Part shown: positions 20,162 through 28,354 of the stretch, piece after piece
Position numbering within the stretch: the first letter of the stretch is position 1
Layout: the number at the start of each line of letters is the position of its first letter
Source: Bradyrhizobium barranii subsp. apii
GTDB taxonomy: Bacteria; Pseudomonadota; Alphaproteobacteria; Rhizobiales; Xanthobacteraceae
Assembly: GCF_011516635.5 (NCBI RefSeq)
Contig: NZ_CP096255.1
Coordinates: forward strand, 7,438,501-7,502,500
Length of the DNA: 64,000 nucleotides
Direction of reading: 5' to 3'
The notes under the pieces: generated by a model
Database searches by the model: none
Told to the model about the DNA's origin: nothing
Seen by the model: only the letters and a program-made list of their open reading frames with translations
Translations under genes and position numbers: made by a program

Positions 20162-20353
20162 CTAGCCGGGCCGATAAGCTCCAGTCACGGGGTCACGTTT
20201 CAGCTTCTGAATATCCCCGGCATGGGCGGCTTCAGCGACGCGCGACAGGCGCATCTCCTCCAGCTCATGGTTGATCCGGACAGCGGTCTTGTAGGCCCAG
20301 CGGACCACGGCAAGCCCGCCCAGGACGCCCGCGAAAGCGACAAACGGCGGCAT
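20162..20353 (-). CDS. Small membrane protein of unknown function
   Basis: A 63-residue frame upstream of glyQ on the same strand. One hydrophobic helix (FVAFAGVLGGLAVVRWAY) is followed by a charged, helical tail rich in Glu, Arg and Ala that ends RDPVTGAYRPG. AAGGA lies ten bases before the ATG. No family was recognised. Similar single-pass proteins are common in this genus, and the reading frame has normal high-GC codon use. Confidence 0.6.
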   Translation of the reverse strand: MPPFVAFAGVLGGLAVVRWAYKTAVRINHELEEMRLSRVAEAAHAGDIQKLKRDPVTGAYRPG

Positions 20354-20457
20354 CGGTCGATCCTTGTCTAGTGCTCAGCCCCCACAGACATTCTTGCGCA
20401 GACCGGGCCGCGCCGCAATTGGCTCGGCCCGGACCAAATGGCGCGGGAGGGTGTCGC

Positions 20458-21366
20458 CTAGAACCCGAATTTCGCCCAAATCGCCCGCGTCTCGACCGCC
20501 GAGATCAACTCGTCCGGCAGGCCGGCCATTGATTCCATGGCCGAAAGCTGGCCCGCACCGGGCGATTTCCGCCCCAAAAGGCCCGAGAGCAGACCGGTCG
20601 GCTGCGCAATCACAGGGGTGAGAACCTTCTCGCCATAGCGGGCACGAAGAGTTGAGCGGAGATCGCCGATGCCGTCAGCGAGCCCCAGCGCGATCGAACT
20701 CTCGCCGGCCCAGTATTCGCCGGTGAACAGCGTGTCGTCGGCGCCCTTCAGCCGCGCGCCGCGACTCTCCTTCACCAGCGCGATGAAGATCTGGTGGATC
20801 TCGCGCTGGAGCGCCTTCAGCCTCGCCACGTCGTCGGGGTTTTCCGGGAGGAACGGATCGAGCATCGCCTTGTGCGCGCCGGCCGTGTAGAGCCGCCGCT
20901 CGATGCCGAGCCGCCTGATCGCCTCCTGGAAACCAAAACTGCCGCCGACCACGCCGATCGAGCCGAGGATGGAGGACGGATCGCAGATGATCTCGTCGCC
21001 GGCGCAGGCGATCATGTAGCCGCCGGACGCCGCGACGTCCTCGACGAACACCAGCACGGGCAGCTTCTTCTCTGCCGCGAGCTGCTTGATGCGCAGATAG
21101 ATCTGGCGCGACTGCACCGGCGAGCCGCCGGGCGAATTGATCACCAGCGCCACCGCCTTGGCGTTCCGGTACGAAAACGCCCGCTCCAGCACCCGCGCGA
21201 CGCCCGCAAGCGTCATGCCCGGACGCAGCGGCGTCACCGCACCGATGACACCGGACAGCCGCACCACCGGCACCACCGCCGTGCCGGGACGGAAGCGCGC
21301 CGGCAGACATTGCATGAGCTTGTCGGCCAGGCCGGAACCCTCACGATCGTTCAATTGTTCGGCCAT
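20458..21366 (-). CDS. S49-family serine peptidase (SppA/SohB-like)
   Basis: A 302-residue protein with the S49 Ser-Lys dyad. The nucleophile Ser is in DVAASGGYMIACAGDEI (about residue 115), and the general-base Lys is expected in YTAGAHKAMLDPF. The substrate-pocket motif VINSPGGSPVQS and the LGSIGVVGG stretch are also present. It lacks an obvious transmembrane segment or signal peptide and is single-domain, like the short SppA form rather than the two-domain E. coli enzyme. It is likely to degrade signal peptides or membrane-associated peptides. Divergent from a small plus-strand peptide gene. Confidence 0.9.
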   Translation of the reverse strand: MAEQLNDREGSGLADKLMQCLPARFRPGTAVVPVVRLSGVIGAVTPLRPGMTLAGVARVLERAFSYRNAKAVALVINSPGGSPVQSRQIYLRIKQLAAEKKLPVLVFVEDVAASGGYMIACAGDEIICDPSSILGSIGVVGGSFGFQEAIRRLGIERRLYTAGAHKAMLDPFLPENPDDVARLKALQREIHQIFIALVKESRGARLKGADDTLFTGEYWAGESSIALGLADGIGDLRSTLRARYGEKVLTPVIAQPTGLLSGLLGRKSPGAGQLSAMESMAGLPDELISAVETRAIWAKFGF

Positions 21367-21477
21367 GCCGTTACCTCTGCTTAACCATTTCTTATCACGC
21401 GACTGTCATTGGAAGTGCCCGGAACGTGTTTTGCAGATTCCCCGTTAGGAAGCTGCAATGAGGCAGCGGAGAACACC

Positions 21478-21576
21478 ATGAAAATCTATCTGCTGTTGCT
21501 GCTGGTCGGTGCGCTGTTCATGGCGATCCGTCTGACGACCCCGCAAGAGCAGCAGTCGGAATCGCTTCCGCAGTAG
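21478..21576 (+). CDS. Possible 32-residue membrane peptide
   Basis: MKIYLLLLLVGALFMAIRLT is followed by a short Gln/Glu-rich tail (TPQEQQSESLPQ). GCGGAG lies seven bases before the ATG. One hydrophobic helix fills most of the peptide. Its end overlaps the last 59 bases of the convergent methyltransferase gene. It could be a genuine small protein or a chance frame; there is no family match. Confidence 0.4.
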   Translation: MKIYLLLLLVGALFMAIRLTTPQEQQSESLPQ

Positions 21577-22348
21577 GCCGTCGCGGCTCCGCCAGCGGCA
21601 AGAGCGCCCTCCCTTCCAGAATCTCCCTCACCTGATTTTTAGGCACGCCTGACTCGTCGTTGAGCATGAGGCCCGGCAGCAGCCGCGTCGGAGCCCGGCC
21701 GCCTTTGACGGCGCGCACCAGCACGCGGATCGCGGGCCGTCCTGCCTCGCCGTGGACCGGCAGGATCGACAGGCTTCCAAAACCGCGTGACAGCGCAGTC
21801 AAAACCTCCGCGATCCCATCGGCGCGCCAGATCAGGGTCAGCGCGCCGTCCGATCGGAGGATGCGCCGCGCCGCATGCACCCATGCATTCAGCGTCTCCT
21901 CGCTCGCAACATGCGCGGTGCGGCGCGCCTGATCGGGCGAACCGCGATGGCGTGCGGGATCGTTGAAGGGCGGGTTCATCAGCACCACGTCGACGCTGTC
22001 GGGCGCGAGGCCATTAGCCGCAAACGCCTGCGCGTCGGCCGTAACGTCGAGCACGATCGTCTCGGCGGCGATCGCATTCGCCGCCGCATTGGCGCGCGCG
22101 AGTTCCGCCAGTTCCGGATCGATCTCGACCAGGCTGAGGCTGATTCCCGCAACGCGCCGGCCAAGCGCCAGCCCGGCGGTGCCGATGCCGGCGCCCAGAT
22201 CGACGACACGGTCGCCCGCCTGCGCTTCCGTCGCCGCCGCGAGCAGGATGGCGTCATGCCCGGCGCGGTGGCCGGACCGCTTCTGCTTCAAGCGCAATTG
22301 CCCGCCGAGAAAGGCGTCCTCGGTGAAGTCTGTGACGACGTCAATCAT
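21518..22348 (-). CDS. Small-domain SAM-dependent methyltransferase (tRNA1(Val) m6A37 type)
   Basis: The protein is 276 residues from MIDVVTDFTEDAFLGGQLRL. The ATG overlaps the stop of the upstream DUF2007 gene by eight bases, which supports this start over one 23 codons earlier. SAM-binding motif I is VVDLGAGIGTAGLALG, the acidic residue is in SLVEIDPE, and the N6-adenine signature is VVLMNPPFND. This architecture fits TrmN6/YfiC-like tRNA methyltransferases. The C-terminal tail is Pro/Ala-rich. The target base is inferred from the family, not from the sequence. Confidence 0.85.
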   Translation of the reverse strand: MIDVVTDFTEDAFLGGQLRLKQKRSGHRAGHDAILLAAATEAQAGDRVVDLGAGIGTAGLALGRRVAGISLSLVEIDPELAELARANAAANAIAAETIVLDVTADAQAFAANGLAPDSVDVVLMNPPFNDPARHRGSPDQARRTAHVASEETLNAWVHAARRILRSDGALTLIWRADGIAEVLTALSRGFGSLSILPVHGEAGRPAIRVLVRAVKGGRAPTRLLPGLMLNDESGVPKNQVREILEGRALLPLAEPRRPTAEAIPTAALAGSSDGSP

Positions 22349-22568
22349 CGCCGCGCAGTTCATGGCTGAGGCCGGCCTCGGTGAGGAGCTCCCTGGCCTC
22401 CTGGGCGTCATCCTCATGGACCAGGATCCGCCGCGGCAGGATACCCAGCGAGCCCTCGATAATGCTCATGTTCTGGTCCAGCACCAGATGATGGATGTTG
22501 GCGCCGTCGAGCAGCGCGCCGATCGCCGACACCAGCACCATGTCGTTGGTCCGAACCAGTTCACGCAA
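22341..22568 (-). CDS. DUF2007 (putative signal-transducing) protein
   Basis: About 75 residues from a TTG at 22568 that follows GGAG by nine bases. The alternative upstream ATG at 22613 would add 15 residues not typical of the family. The body LRELVRTNDMVLVSAIGALL, then the DGANIHHLVLDQNMSIIEG stretch and RRILVHEDDAQEARELL fit DUF2007 well. It is the first gene of a two-gene unit with the methyltransferase. It is divergent from the polyprenyl synthase gene, with about 130 bases between starts. Confidence 0.8.
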   Translation of the reverse strand: MRELVRTNDMVLVSAIGALLDGANIHHLVLDQNMSIIEGSLGILPRRILVHEDDAQEARELLTEAGLSHELRGDD

Positions 22569-22701
22569 AACGCAGGTCTCCTGCCTGAAAGGGGCTAAAG
22601 CGGCAAATGTCAATGGTTCCGCGGCACTTGCCGCATCCGCTGCCAGTTTCTATTGTATTTGCATCAGAATAGCCCCTCCGGGGCAAATATTGGAGACCGG
22701 C

Positions 22702-23709
22702 GTGGCCGTCATCGTACCTTTCGAAACTCCCGGCGCGTCGATCGAACAGCTGGTTGCCCTTGTCGCTGGTGACATGGAGCGCGTCAACGCCACGATCCTG
22801 TCGCGGACCGGGTCGGATGTCACCATGATCCCGGAGGTCGCCAACCACCTCATCTCCTCCGGCGGCAAGCGCCTGCGGCCCATGCTGACGCTCGCCATGG
22901 CCAACCTCGCCGGCTACGCCGGCGACGGTCACATCAAGCTCGCTGCAAGCGTCGAGTTCATGCATACCGCGACGCTCCTTCACGACGACGTGGTCGACGA
23001 GAGCGAGATGCGCCGCGGCAAGCTGTCGGCGCGCATGCTCTGGGGCAATGAGGCGAGCGTGCTGGTCGGCGACTTCCTGCTCGGCCAGGCGTTCCGCATG
23101 ATGGTCGAGGTCGGCTCGCTCCGCGCGCTCGACATCCTCTCCGCGGCCGCCGCCACCATCGCCGAGGGCGAGGTGATGCAGCTTGCCGCCGCCAAGAACA
23201 CCGCGACCACCGAGGACGAATATCTCGCCGTGATCCGCGGCAAGACCGCCGAGCTGTTCGCGGCCGCCTGCGAGGTCGGCCCCGTGATCGCCAACCGCCC
23301 GAAGGCGGAGCAGACCGCGTGCCGCTCGGTCGGCATGAATCTCGGCATCGCCTTCCAGCTCGTCGACGACGTGCTCGACTATGGCGGCAAGAGCGCCAAG
23401 CTCGGCAAGAACACCGGCGACGATTTCCGCGAGGGCAAGATCACGCTGCCGGTCGTGCTCGCCTTCCGCCGCGGCAACGACACCGAGCGCGCCTTCTGGA
23501 TCCGCGCGCTGGAGCGCGGCGAGATCGGCGACACCGACCTCGACCACGCCCTCGGCCTGATGAACAAGCATCGCGCGCTGGAAGATACGCTCAGTCGCGC
23601 CCAGCACTACGGCGCCATGGCCGTCGACGCGCTGGCGCTGTTCCCGTCCTCACCGATGAAGAGCGCGCTGGAGCAGGTGGTCGCGTTCTGTCTGGCCCGG
23701 TCGCATTAG
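22702..23709 (+). CDS. Polyprenyl diphosphate synthase (octaprenyl/decaprenyl type)
   Basis: The protein is 335 residues from the GTG at 22702, which has TGGAGA seven bases upstream; the frame runs on into the divergent gene but without family similarity. The first Asp-rich motif is LLHDDVVDESEMRRG, and the second is FQLVDDVLDYGG with KITLPVVLA after it. The GGKRLRPML segment binds isopentenyl diphosphate. Long-chain trans-prenyl synthases of this type make the ubiquinone side chain from IPP and FPP (ispB/ddsA in other species). Chain length cannot be read safely; the residues before motif I (FMHTAT) have no bulky stop, consistent with a long product. Confidence 0.93.
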   Translation: MAVIVPFETPGASIEQLVALVAGDMERVNATILSRTGSDVTMIPEVANHLISSGGKRLRPMLTLAMANLAGYAGDGHIKLAASVEFMHTATLLHDDVVDESEMRRGKLSARMLWGNEASVLVGDFLLGQAFRMMVEVGSLRALDILSAAAATIAEGEVMQLAAAKNTATTEDEYLAVIRGKTAELFAAACEVGPVIANRPKAEQTACRSVGMNLGIAFQLVDDVLDYGGKSAKLGKNTGDDFREGKITLPVVLAFRRGNDTERAFWIRALERGEIGDTDLDHALGLMNKHRALEDTLSRAQHYGAMAVDALALFPSSPMKSALEQVVAFCLARSH

Positions 23710-23737
23710 GCGACAAAGGCCGACTCTCTTTCCACGT

Positions 23738-23817
23738 CGTCATTGCGAGCGTAGCGAAGCAATCCAGAATCCGTCCGCAGAGACAGTCCGGATTGTCTCG
23801 CTGCGTTCGCAATGACG
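23738..23817. repeat. Dispersed inverted repeat (CGTCATTGCGAGCGTAGCGAAGCAATCC type)
   Basis: Arms CGTCATTGCGAGCGTAGCGA ... and ... TGCGTTCGCAATGACG pair, and the inner AATCCAGAATCC / GGATTGTCT is partly complementary. It is a common alphaproteobacterial intergenic palindrome. Only one copy was noticed here. Confidence 0.75.
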
Positions 23818-23844
23818 GAGAGCCAGGCAGCGGCGCATTCCCTC

Positions 23845-23977
23845 TCTTGTCCCGGACGCGCTGCAGCGTGAAAACGCTGCTGCGCAGAGCCGGGACCCAC
23901 GCGACACGCAGCGATCAGCGAATTGGGCCCCGGCTCTGCAGCGCACCGCCAAGAGGCGCGGCGTCCGGGGCACGAGA
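23845..23977. repeat. REP-like palindrome, complete copy
   Basis: TCTTGTCCCGGACGCGCTGC ... GCAGAGCCGGGACCCA ... GGGCCCCGGCTCTGCAGCGC ... GCGTCCGGGGCACGAGA. It has nested inverted arms and is the same family as 50101-50236 and the halves around the IS110 element. Confidence 0.8.
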
Positions 23978-24049
23978 GCATTTGCGCAGGTCCCTGCCGC
24001 ACATCCCGCCGCTAACTCGACCACGGCGTTCTCACCAAACGACCAGTAA

Positions 24050-24064
24050 CTTGCATTTTGCAAG
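24050..24064. promoter_or_regulatory. Operator-like palindrome CTTGCA-TTT-TGCAAG
   Basis: A perfect 6-bp inverted repeat centred 29 bases before the HxlR start, in the position expected for autoregulation. That HxlR binds here is inference. Confidence 0.5.
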
Positions 24065-24085
24065 CCACTCCCCTACCTTCCCGCC

Positions 24086-24601
24086 ATGCAGCCCAAATCC
24101 CCCTCCATCCTGGAATGCCCGGTCGGCCGCGCCGTGGAGACGGTCGGCGAATGGTGGAGCATCCTGATCTTGCGGGATGCCTTCCAGGGCGCGACGAAGT
24201 TCGACGAGTTCTCGCAAGGCCTCGGCATCGCGCCGAACATCCTGTCGCGGCGCCTGGCCCATCTCACCGAGAGCGGCATGTTCGTCCGCCGCCGCTATCA
24301 TGAACGGCCGCCGCGCTACGAATATGTGCTGACGGAGAAGGCGCGGGATTTCTTCCCTGTCGTCGTGGCGCTGCTGGCCTGGGGCAACAGGCATCTCGCG
24401 CCCAAGGGCGAATCCATCGTGCTGGCGAATCGGAGTGACGCTCGCCCGTTCGATCCGATCGTGGTCGATGCCGCCGACATGCGTCCGATCACCCTCGCAA
24501 ATGCGGTCGTCATCCCGGGTCCCCGCGCCAGCCGCGGGATGCACAAGCGGCTCGGCTCGCTCAAAGCCATGAACCCGGCCGTTGCGCCGGCTGGAGACTG
24601 A
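24086..24601 (+). CDS. HxlR-family transcriptional regulator
   Basis: A 171-residue protein with a winged-helix core over about residues 8-105. Visible are the family's opening ECPVGRAVETVGEWWSILIL, the recognition part FDEFSQGLGIAPNILSRRLA and the wing RRRYHERPPRYEYVLTEKA. The C-terminal 60 residues are outside the DNA-binding domain. HxlR proteins are MarR-like redox or electrophile sensors, but there is only one Cys (residue 11), in the ECPVG position typical of redox-active members. The ATG of the next gene, a fabF paralogue, follows its stop by one base, so the two are co-transcribed. Confidence 0.9.
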   Translation: MQPKSPSILECPVGRAVETVGEWWSILILRDAFQGATKFDEFSQGLGIAPNILSRRLAHLTESGMFVRRRYHERPPRYEYVLTEKARDFFPVVVALLAWGNRHLAPKGESIVLANRSDARPFDPIVVDAADMRPITLANAVVIPGPRASRGMHKRLGSLKAMNPAVAPAGD

Positions 24602-24602
24602 C

Positions 24603-25865
24603 ATGCGTCGTATCGTCGTGACGGGAATGGGGGCGGTGTCGCCGCTCGGCTGCGGTGTTGAACTGTCCTGGCGCCGGCTGCTCGCCGGCCAGAGCGGGCT
24701 ACGCCCTCTGCCGGAATGGTCGCAGGCGCTGCCCGCGCGTATTGCCGGTCTCGTGCCCGACAAGGCCGACGATGCCGAAGGCGGCTTCGACCCCGCGCAA
24801 GCCGCAGCGCCAAAAGACCAGCGCAAGATGGACCGCTTCATCCTGTTCGCCCTGCTCGCGACCGCAGAGGCGGTCGCGCAGGCCAAATGGGCGCCGCAGG
24901 ACGCGAGCGCACAGGAACGCACCGCAACGATCATCGCCTCCGGCGTCGGCGGCTTCCCGGCAATGGCGGAGGCGGTGCGCATCACCGAGCAGCGCGGCGC
25001 GCGCCGGCTCTCGCCCTTCACCATTCCCTCATTTCTCGCCAATCTCGCCGCCGGCCACGTCTCGATCAAATACGGCTACAAGGGCGCGCTGGGCACACCG
25101 GTCACGGCTTGTGCCGCCGGCGTCCAGGCAATCGGCGATGCCGCGCGCATGATCCGCGCAGGCGAAGCCGATGTCGCGATCTGCGGCGGCGCGGAGGCCT
25201 GCATCGATATCGTCAGCATCGGCGGCTTTGCCGCAGCCCGCGCGCTGTCGAGCGGATTCAACGACGAGCCCGCGCGCGCCTCGCGCCCGTTCGATCGCGA
25301 CCGCGACGGCTTTGTCATGGGCGAAGGCGCGGGCATCCTGGTGATCGAGGACCTCGAGCATGCGCTGGCGCGCGGCGCCTCCCCGATTGCGGAGATCGTG
25401 GGCTACGGCACGACGGCGGACGCCTATCACATGACGTCGGGCCCGCCCGACGGCGACGGCGCCCGCCGTGCCATGGAGATCGCGCTGCGCCAGGCGAAGC
25501 TTGCCCCCGCGGATTTGCAGCATTTGAACGCGCATGCGACGTCGACACCGGCCGGCGATGAGAGCGAGCTCGGTGCGATCGCCGCGCTGTTCGGCCGCAA
25601 CCGGAACATCGCGGTGAGCGCGACGAAATCGGCGACCGGCCATCTGCTCGGCGCCGCCGGCGGCCTCGAGGCGATCTTCACCGTCCTCGCCTTACGCGAC
25701 CAGGTCGCGCCGCCGACGCTCAATTTCGAAAACGCAGATCCCGGCGCGGACGGCATCGACATCGTCGCAGGTAGCGCGCGGCCGATGCCGATGCTCAACG
25801 CCATCTCCAACGGATTTGGCTTCGGCGGGGTGAATGCCAGCGTGATCTTCCGCCGGATGGGCTAA
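24603..25865 (+). CDS. fabF: Beta-ketoacyl-ACP synthase II (FabF family)
   Basis: A 420-residue protein of normal FabF length. The start is one base after the HxlR stop; a start seven codons earlier would overlap that gene. The catalytic triad is complete: Cys in TPVTACAAGVQAIGDAA, His in NAHATSTPAGDESE and His in TKSATGHLLGAAGG. The terminal NGFGFGGVNASVIF is also typical. It condenses malonyl-ACP with acyl-ACP in fatty acid elongation. Location outside the main fab cluster, in an operon with a regulator, suggests a specialised or inducible paralogue. Confidence 0.92.
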   Translation: MRRIVVTGMGAVSPLGCGVELSWRRLLAGQSGLRPLPEWSQALPARIAGLVPDKADDAEGGFDPAQAAAPKDQRKMDRFILFALLATAEAVAQAKWAPQDASAQERTATIIASGVGGFPAMAEAVRITEQRGARRLSPFTIPSFLANLAAGHVSIKYGYKGALGTPVTACAAGVQAIGDAARMIRAGEADVAICGGAEACIDIVSIGGFAAARALSSGFNDEPARASRPFDRDRDGFVMGEGAGILVIEDLEHALARGASPIAEIVGYGTTADAYHMTSGPPDGDGARRAMEIALRQAKLAPADLQHLNAHATSTPAGDESELGAIAALFGRNRNIAVSATKSATGHLLGAAGGLEAIFTVLALRDQVAPPTLNFENADPGADGIDIVAGSARPMPMLNAISNGFGFGGVNASVIFRRMG

Positions 25866-25909
25866 ACAAGAGGCCTTGTAATCGCAGCACGCTTCGTTAC
25901 CAAAACGGG

Positions 25910-26542
25910 ATGATCGAAACGAATTTCTGGCTATTCCTGGCCGCAGCTTGTCTCATTGCCGCCGTTCCCGGCCCCGGCATCTTCTACGTCGCGGCACGGA
26001 CCTTGTCGGAGGGACGCGCCAGCGGCTTTGCGTCAACCGCGGGCACGGCGCTGGGCGGGCTGGTTCATGTCGTCGCGGGCAGCCTCGGCATCTCCGCGAT
26101 CATCCTTGCCAGCGCGGAGCTGTTTGCCGCTGTAAAATTCATCGGCGCGCTCTATCTGGTCTGGCTCGGCATCAAGACTTTCCGCAGCGCCGGCCGCGCG
26201 CTCTCGCTGGAGAGCGAGCCCATCGGCGACAGGCGCGCATTCCGCGACGGCGTGCTGGTCGAGGCGCTGAACCCGAAGACCGCCGCATTCTTCCTCGCCT
26301 TCATTCCGCAGTTCCTCGATCCCGCGGGATCGAGCCCCACGCTGCAATTCATCTTGCTCGGCGCGATCTCGGTGATCCTGAACACGCTCGCCGATGTCGT
26401 CGTCGTGCTGATGGCAACTGCAACGCGCACGCAGCTGATTGGCAGGCCGCATCTGATGCGGCGTCTCACGCAGGGCTCGGGCGTCTTCATCGCCGGCCTT
26501 GGCCTCTCGCTCGCGCTGGCGCGGCGGCCGGCGCAGAGCTAG
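25910..26542 (+). CDS. LysE/RhtB-family translocator
   Basis: A 210-residue integral membrane protein with about six hydrophobic segments. The family signature PGPGIFYVAARTLSEGRASG lies after the first helix, and a conserved VEALNPKTAAFFLAFIPQFL motif lies mid-protein. These proteins export amino acids or related small solutes; the substrate is not readable. It lies 44 bases after fabF in the same direction and may belong to the same transcript. Convergent with the small secreted protein gene beyond a terminator. Confidence 0.9.
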   Translation: MIETNFWLFLAAACLIAAVPGPGIFYVAARTLSEGRASGFASTAGTALGGLVHVVAGSLGISAIILASAELFAAVKFIGALYLVWLGIKTFRSAGRALSLESEPIGDRRAFRDGVLVEALNPKTAAFFLAFIPQFLDPAGSSPTLQFILLGAISVILNTLADVVVVLMATATRTQLIGRPHLMRRLTQGSGVFIAGLGLSLALARRPAQS

Positions 26543-26571
26543 CTCGCGTCATTCCCGACGGGCATCCACCG

Positions 26572-26600
26572 AAAAAAGAAAGGGGCCGAAGCCCCTTTCT
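26572..26600 (-). terminator. Rho-independent terminator of the His/Trp-rich protein gene
   Basis: A perfect stem AGAAAGGGGC / GCCCCTTTCT with a CGAA tetraloop, followed on the minus strand by six T residues. Confidence 0.85.
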
Positions 26601-26606
26601 CAGATT

Positions 26607-26870
26607 TCACCAGTGGTGCCAATGATGCCAGCGGTGCCAGCGAGCCCAATGATGCCAGCGCCAGCCGTCACCCCAATGATGGTGCCAGCCGTAACCACCC
26701 CAGTAGTGCGGATGGTAGTAGCCTCCATGGTAGTGGCGTTGCCAGCAATGGCCCCATTCATTGCAGACATAGCCGGTCGGCACCTCGATCGGTGCTGCTG
26801 ACGCAGCCCCGCTCGACAGCGTGACCCCGCCAAGCGCGGCAAGGCCGACAAACGCAGATACAAGTTTCAT
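26607..26870 (-). CDS. Small secreted His/Trp/Gly-rich protein
   Basis: The protein is 87 residues from the ATG at 26870, which has GGAGG eight bases upstream; a GTG three codons earlier overlaps that site. Residues 1-26 (MKLVSAFVGLAALGGVTLSS, then GAASA) form a signal peptide. The mature protein begins APIEVPTGYVCNEWGHCWQR, with two Cys. Its remaining ~45 residues are almost only His, Trp, Gly, Tyr and Arg (for example GWHHHWGDGWRW). This suggests metal binding or envelope adhesion. No function is known. Confidence 0.75.
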   Translation of the reverse strand: MKLVSAFVGLAALGGVTLSSGAASAAPIEVPTGYVCNEWGHCWQRHYHGGYYHPHYWGGYGWHHHWGDGWRWHHWARWHRWHHWHHW

Positions 26871-27354
26871 GATGTTCACCTCCTAACATCCGTTGGAGGC
26901 GACGAGTGCGTCCTGCGTTCGGCGCCTTACGCAGGTTTAATACCGATGAACGATTTCGATGAGGCCGATCCGCTCGCGATGACGGCGTGCGCGCAACATT
27001 GTCGCCATCGACCCGAAACACTTTCCGACCCGTAATGACCAAGATGTAACGCGTGGAATTCGAACGACCCATCGCTCGCGGCTCACCCATGGTTGTTGCG
27101 ATGGAGAGTTCGATGAGGATGATGTCCTGGTCGCGTTATCGCCTCCTGACAAGATCGTTGTCGCGCACCGCGCGTCGCTGTCACGACGCGAAGATGCGCA
27201 AGACCCGGCAGCGCCGACGCGCCATGCGCCGCCTAGCCGGCACGAGCTCGCCGCCGAAGCGCCCGTGACCTGCGGCTTGCTTGTGGAATGGCCGGCAGCA
27301 GGCTACTCCAGTCGTGCTGTTATCTCGTCCGGCATTTCGAAGGATCGGCGCCCG
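26871..27354. other. Intergenic stretch with no convincing gene
   Basis: It holds the leader of the secreted-protein gene and the region before the hydrolase. One plus-strand frame (27053-27268) encodes a very basic 71-residue peptide but has no recognisable family or good ribosome-binding site. No RNA motif was recognised. Confidence 0.45.
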
Positions 27355-28227
27355 ATGCTTGCCCCGCAAAGTCGCACTTACGAGTCACACGGCCTGCGGC
27401 TGCACTATGCCGATTGGGGCAATCACGGCGCGCCTGTCGCCATCCTGGTCCATGGCGGCCGCGATCATTGTCGGAGCTGGGACGCCATCGCCCGCTCGCT
27501 TCAGCCGCATTTTCACGTGCTCGCGCCCGATCTGCGCGGTCATGGCGATTCCGACTGGACCAAGGGCGGCAGCTACGCGCTGACCGAGTATGTCTACGAT
27601 CTCGCCCAGCTCATTCGCAGCATCGCAGCGCCTCAAGTGACTCTCATCGGTCATTCCATGGGCGGCATGGTGAGCCTGATCTTTTCAGGGTCGTTTCCCG
27701 AGCTGGTCACGAAGCTCGTCGTCCTCGACGGCGTCACCATGTTGCCGGACACCCCCAAAGCGCCGACGCATGAGCGCATCAGCAAATGGGTCAGCCAGCT
27801 CGACAGACTGCACGACCGCACGCCGCGCCGCTATTCGACCCTCGAAGACGCGGCCGCGCAGATGGTGCTTCACAACAAGCGCCTCGCCCGCGACCTCGCG
27901 CTGCATCTTGCAACGCACGGCTCGCGGCGGAATGAGGACGGCACCTATAGCTGGAAGTTCGATCCCTACCAGCGCGCCTCTGCGCCGCACCGGCTCTGGC
28001 CAGACGATCACGTCGCGCTGTGGTCGCGCATCACCAGTCCGACGCTGCTGCTGAATGCCGGAGAAAGCTTTCTCGCGGGCGCCAGGGCCGCCGGCCTGGA
28101 GCGCTATTTCCCGCAGGCGCGTGTCGAGACCATCGCCGGCGCGGGGCACTGGCTGCAGCATGACAAGCCGCAAGAGGTACTGGGTGAGATCCGGCGGTTT
28201 CTCGGGCTGGCCGAAGACGGCGGCTAG
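27355..28227 (+). CDS. Alpha/beta hydrolase
   Basis: The protein is 290 residues from the ATG at 27355 (AAGGA upstream); the frame extends 30 codons further without similarity. It has the oxyanion segment ILVHGGRDHCRSW, PDLRGHGDSDW, the nucleophile elbow TLIGHSMGGMVSL, and the late His in IAGAGHWLQHDKP, so the Ser-Asp-His triad is probably complete. The fold covers esterases, haloperoxidase-like enzymes and C-C hydrolases; no substrate can be assigned from sequence. It is a single gene between two repeats. Confidence 0.88.
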   Translation: MLAPQSRTYESHGLRLHYADWGNHGAPVAILVHGGRDHCRSWDAIARSLQPHFHVLAPDLRGHGDSDWTKGGSYALTEYVYDLAQLIRSIAAPQVTLIGHSMGGMVSLIFSGSFPELVTKLVVLDGVTMLPDTPKAPTHERISKWVSQLDRLHDRTPRRYSTLEDAAAQMVLHNKRLARDLALHLATHGSRRNEDGTYSWKFDPYQRASAPHRLWPDDHVALWSRITSPTLLLNAGESFLAGARAAGLERYFPQARVETIAGAGHWLQHDKPQEVLGEIRRFLGLAEDGG

Positions 28228-28235
28228 CTCCACTG

Positions 28236-28332
28236 CCGTAGCGTGGGCAAAGGCGCAAAGCGCCGTGCCCACCACGCAGCCAGATTGCGAGAATAAGTTT
28301 GGTGGGCACGCTTCGCTTTGCCCACCCTACGG
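28236..28332. repeat. GTAGGGTGGGCAAAG inverted repeat, copy 2 of 4
   Basis: CCGTAGCGTGGGCAAAGGCG ... GTGCCCACCACG ... GGTGGGCACGCTTCGCTTTG CCCACCCTACGG. The left arm carries one change (GTAGCGTGGG). Confidence 0.8.
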
Positions 28333-28354
28333 CAGAATCGTAGCCCGGAAAAAC

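Noticed and set aside
27053..27268. 71-residue very basic plus-strand frame
   Set aside because: No ribosome-binding site, no recognised family, and overlapping frames on the other strand are equally plausible.
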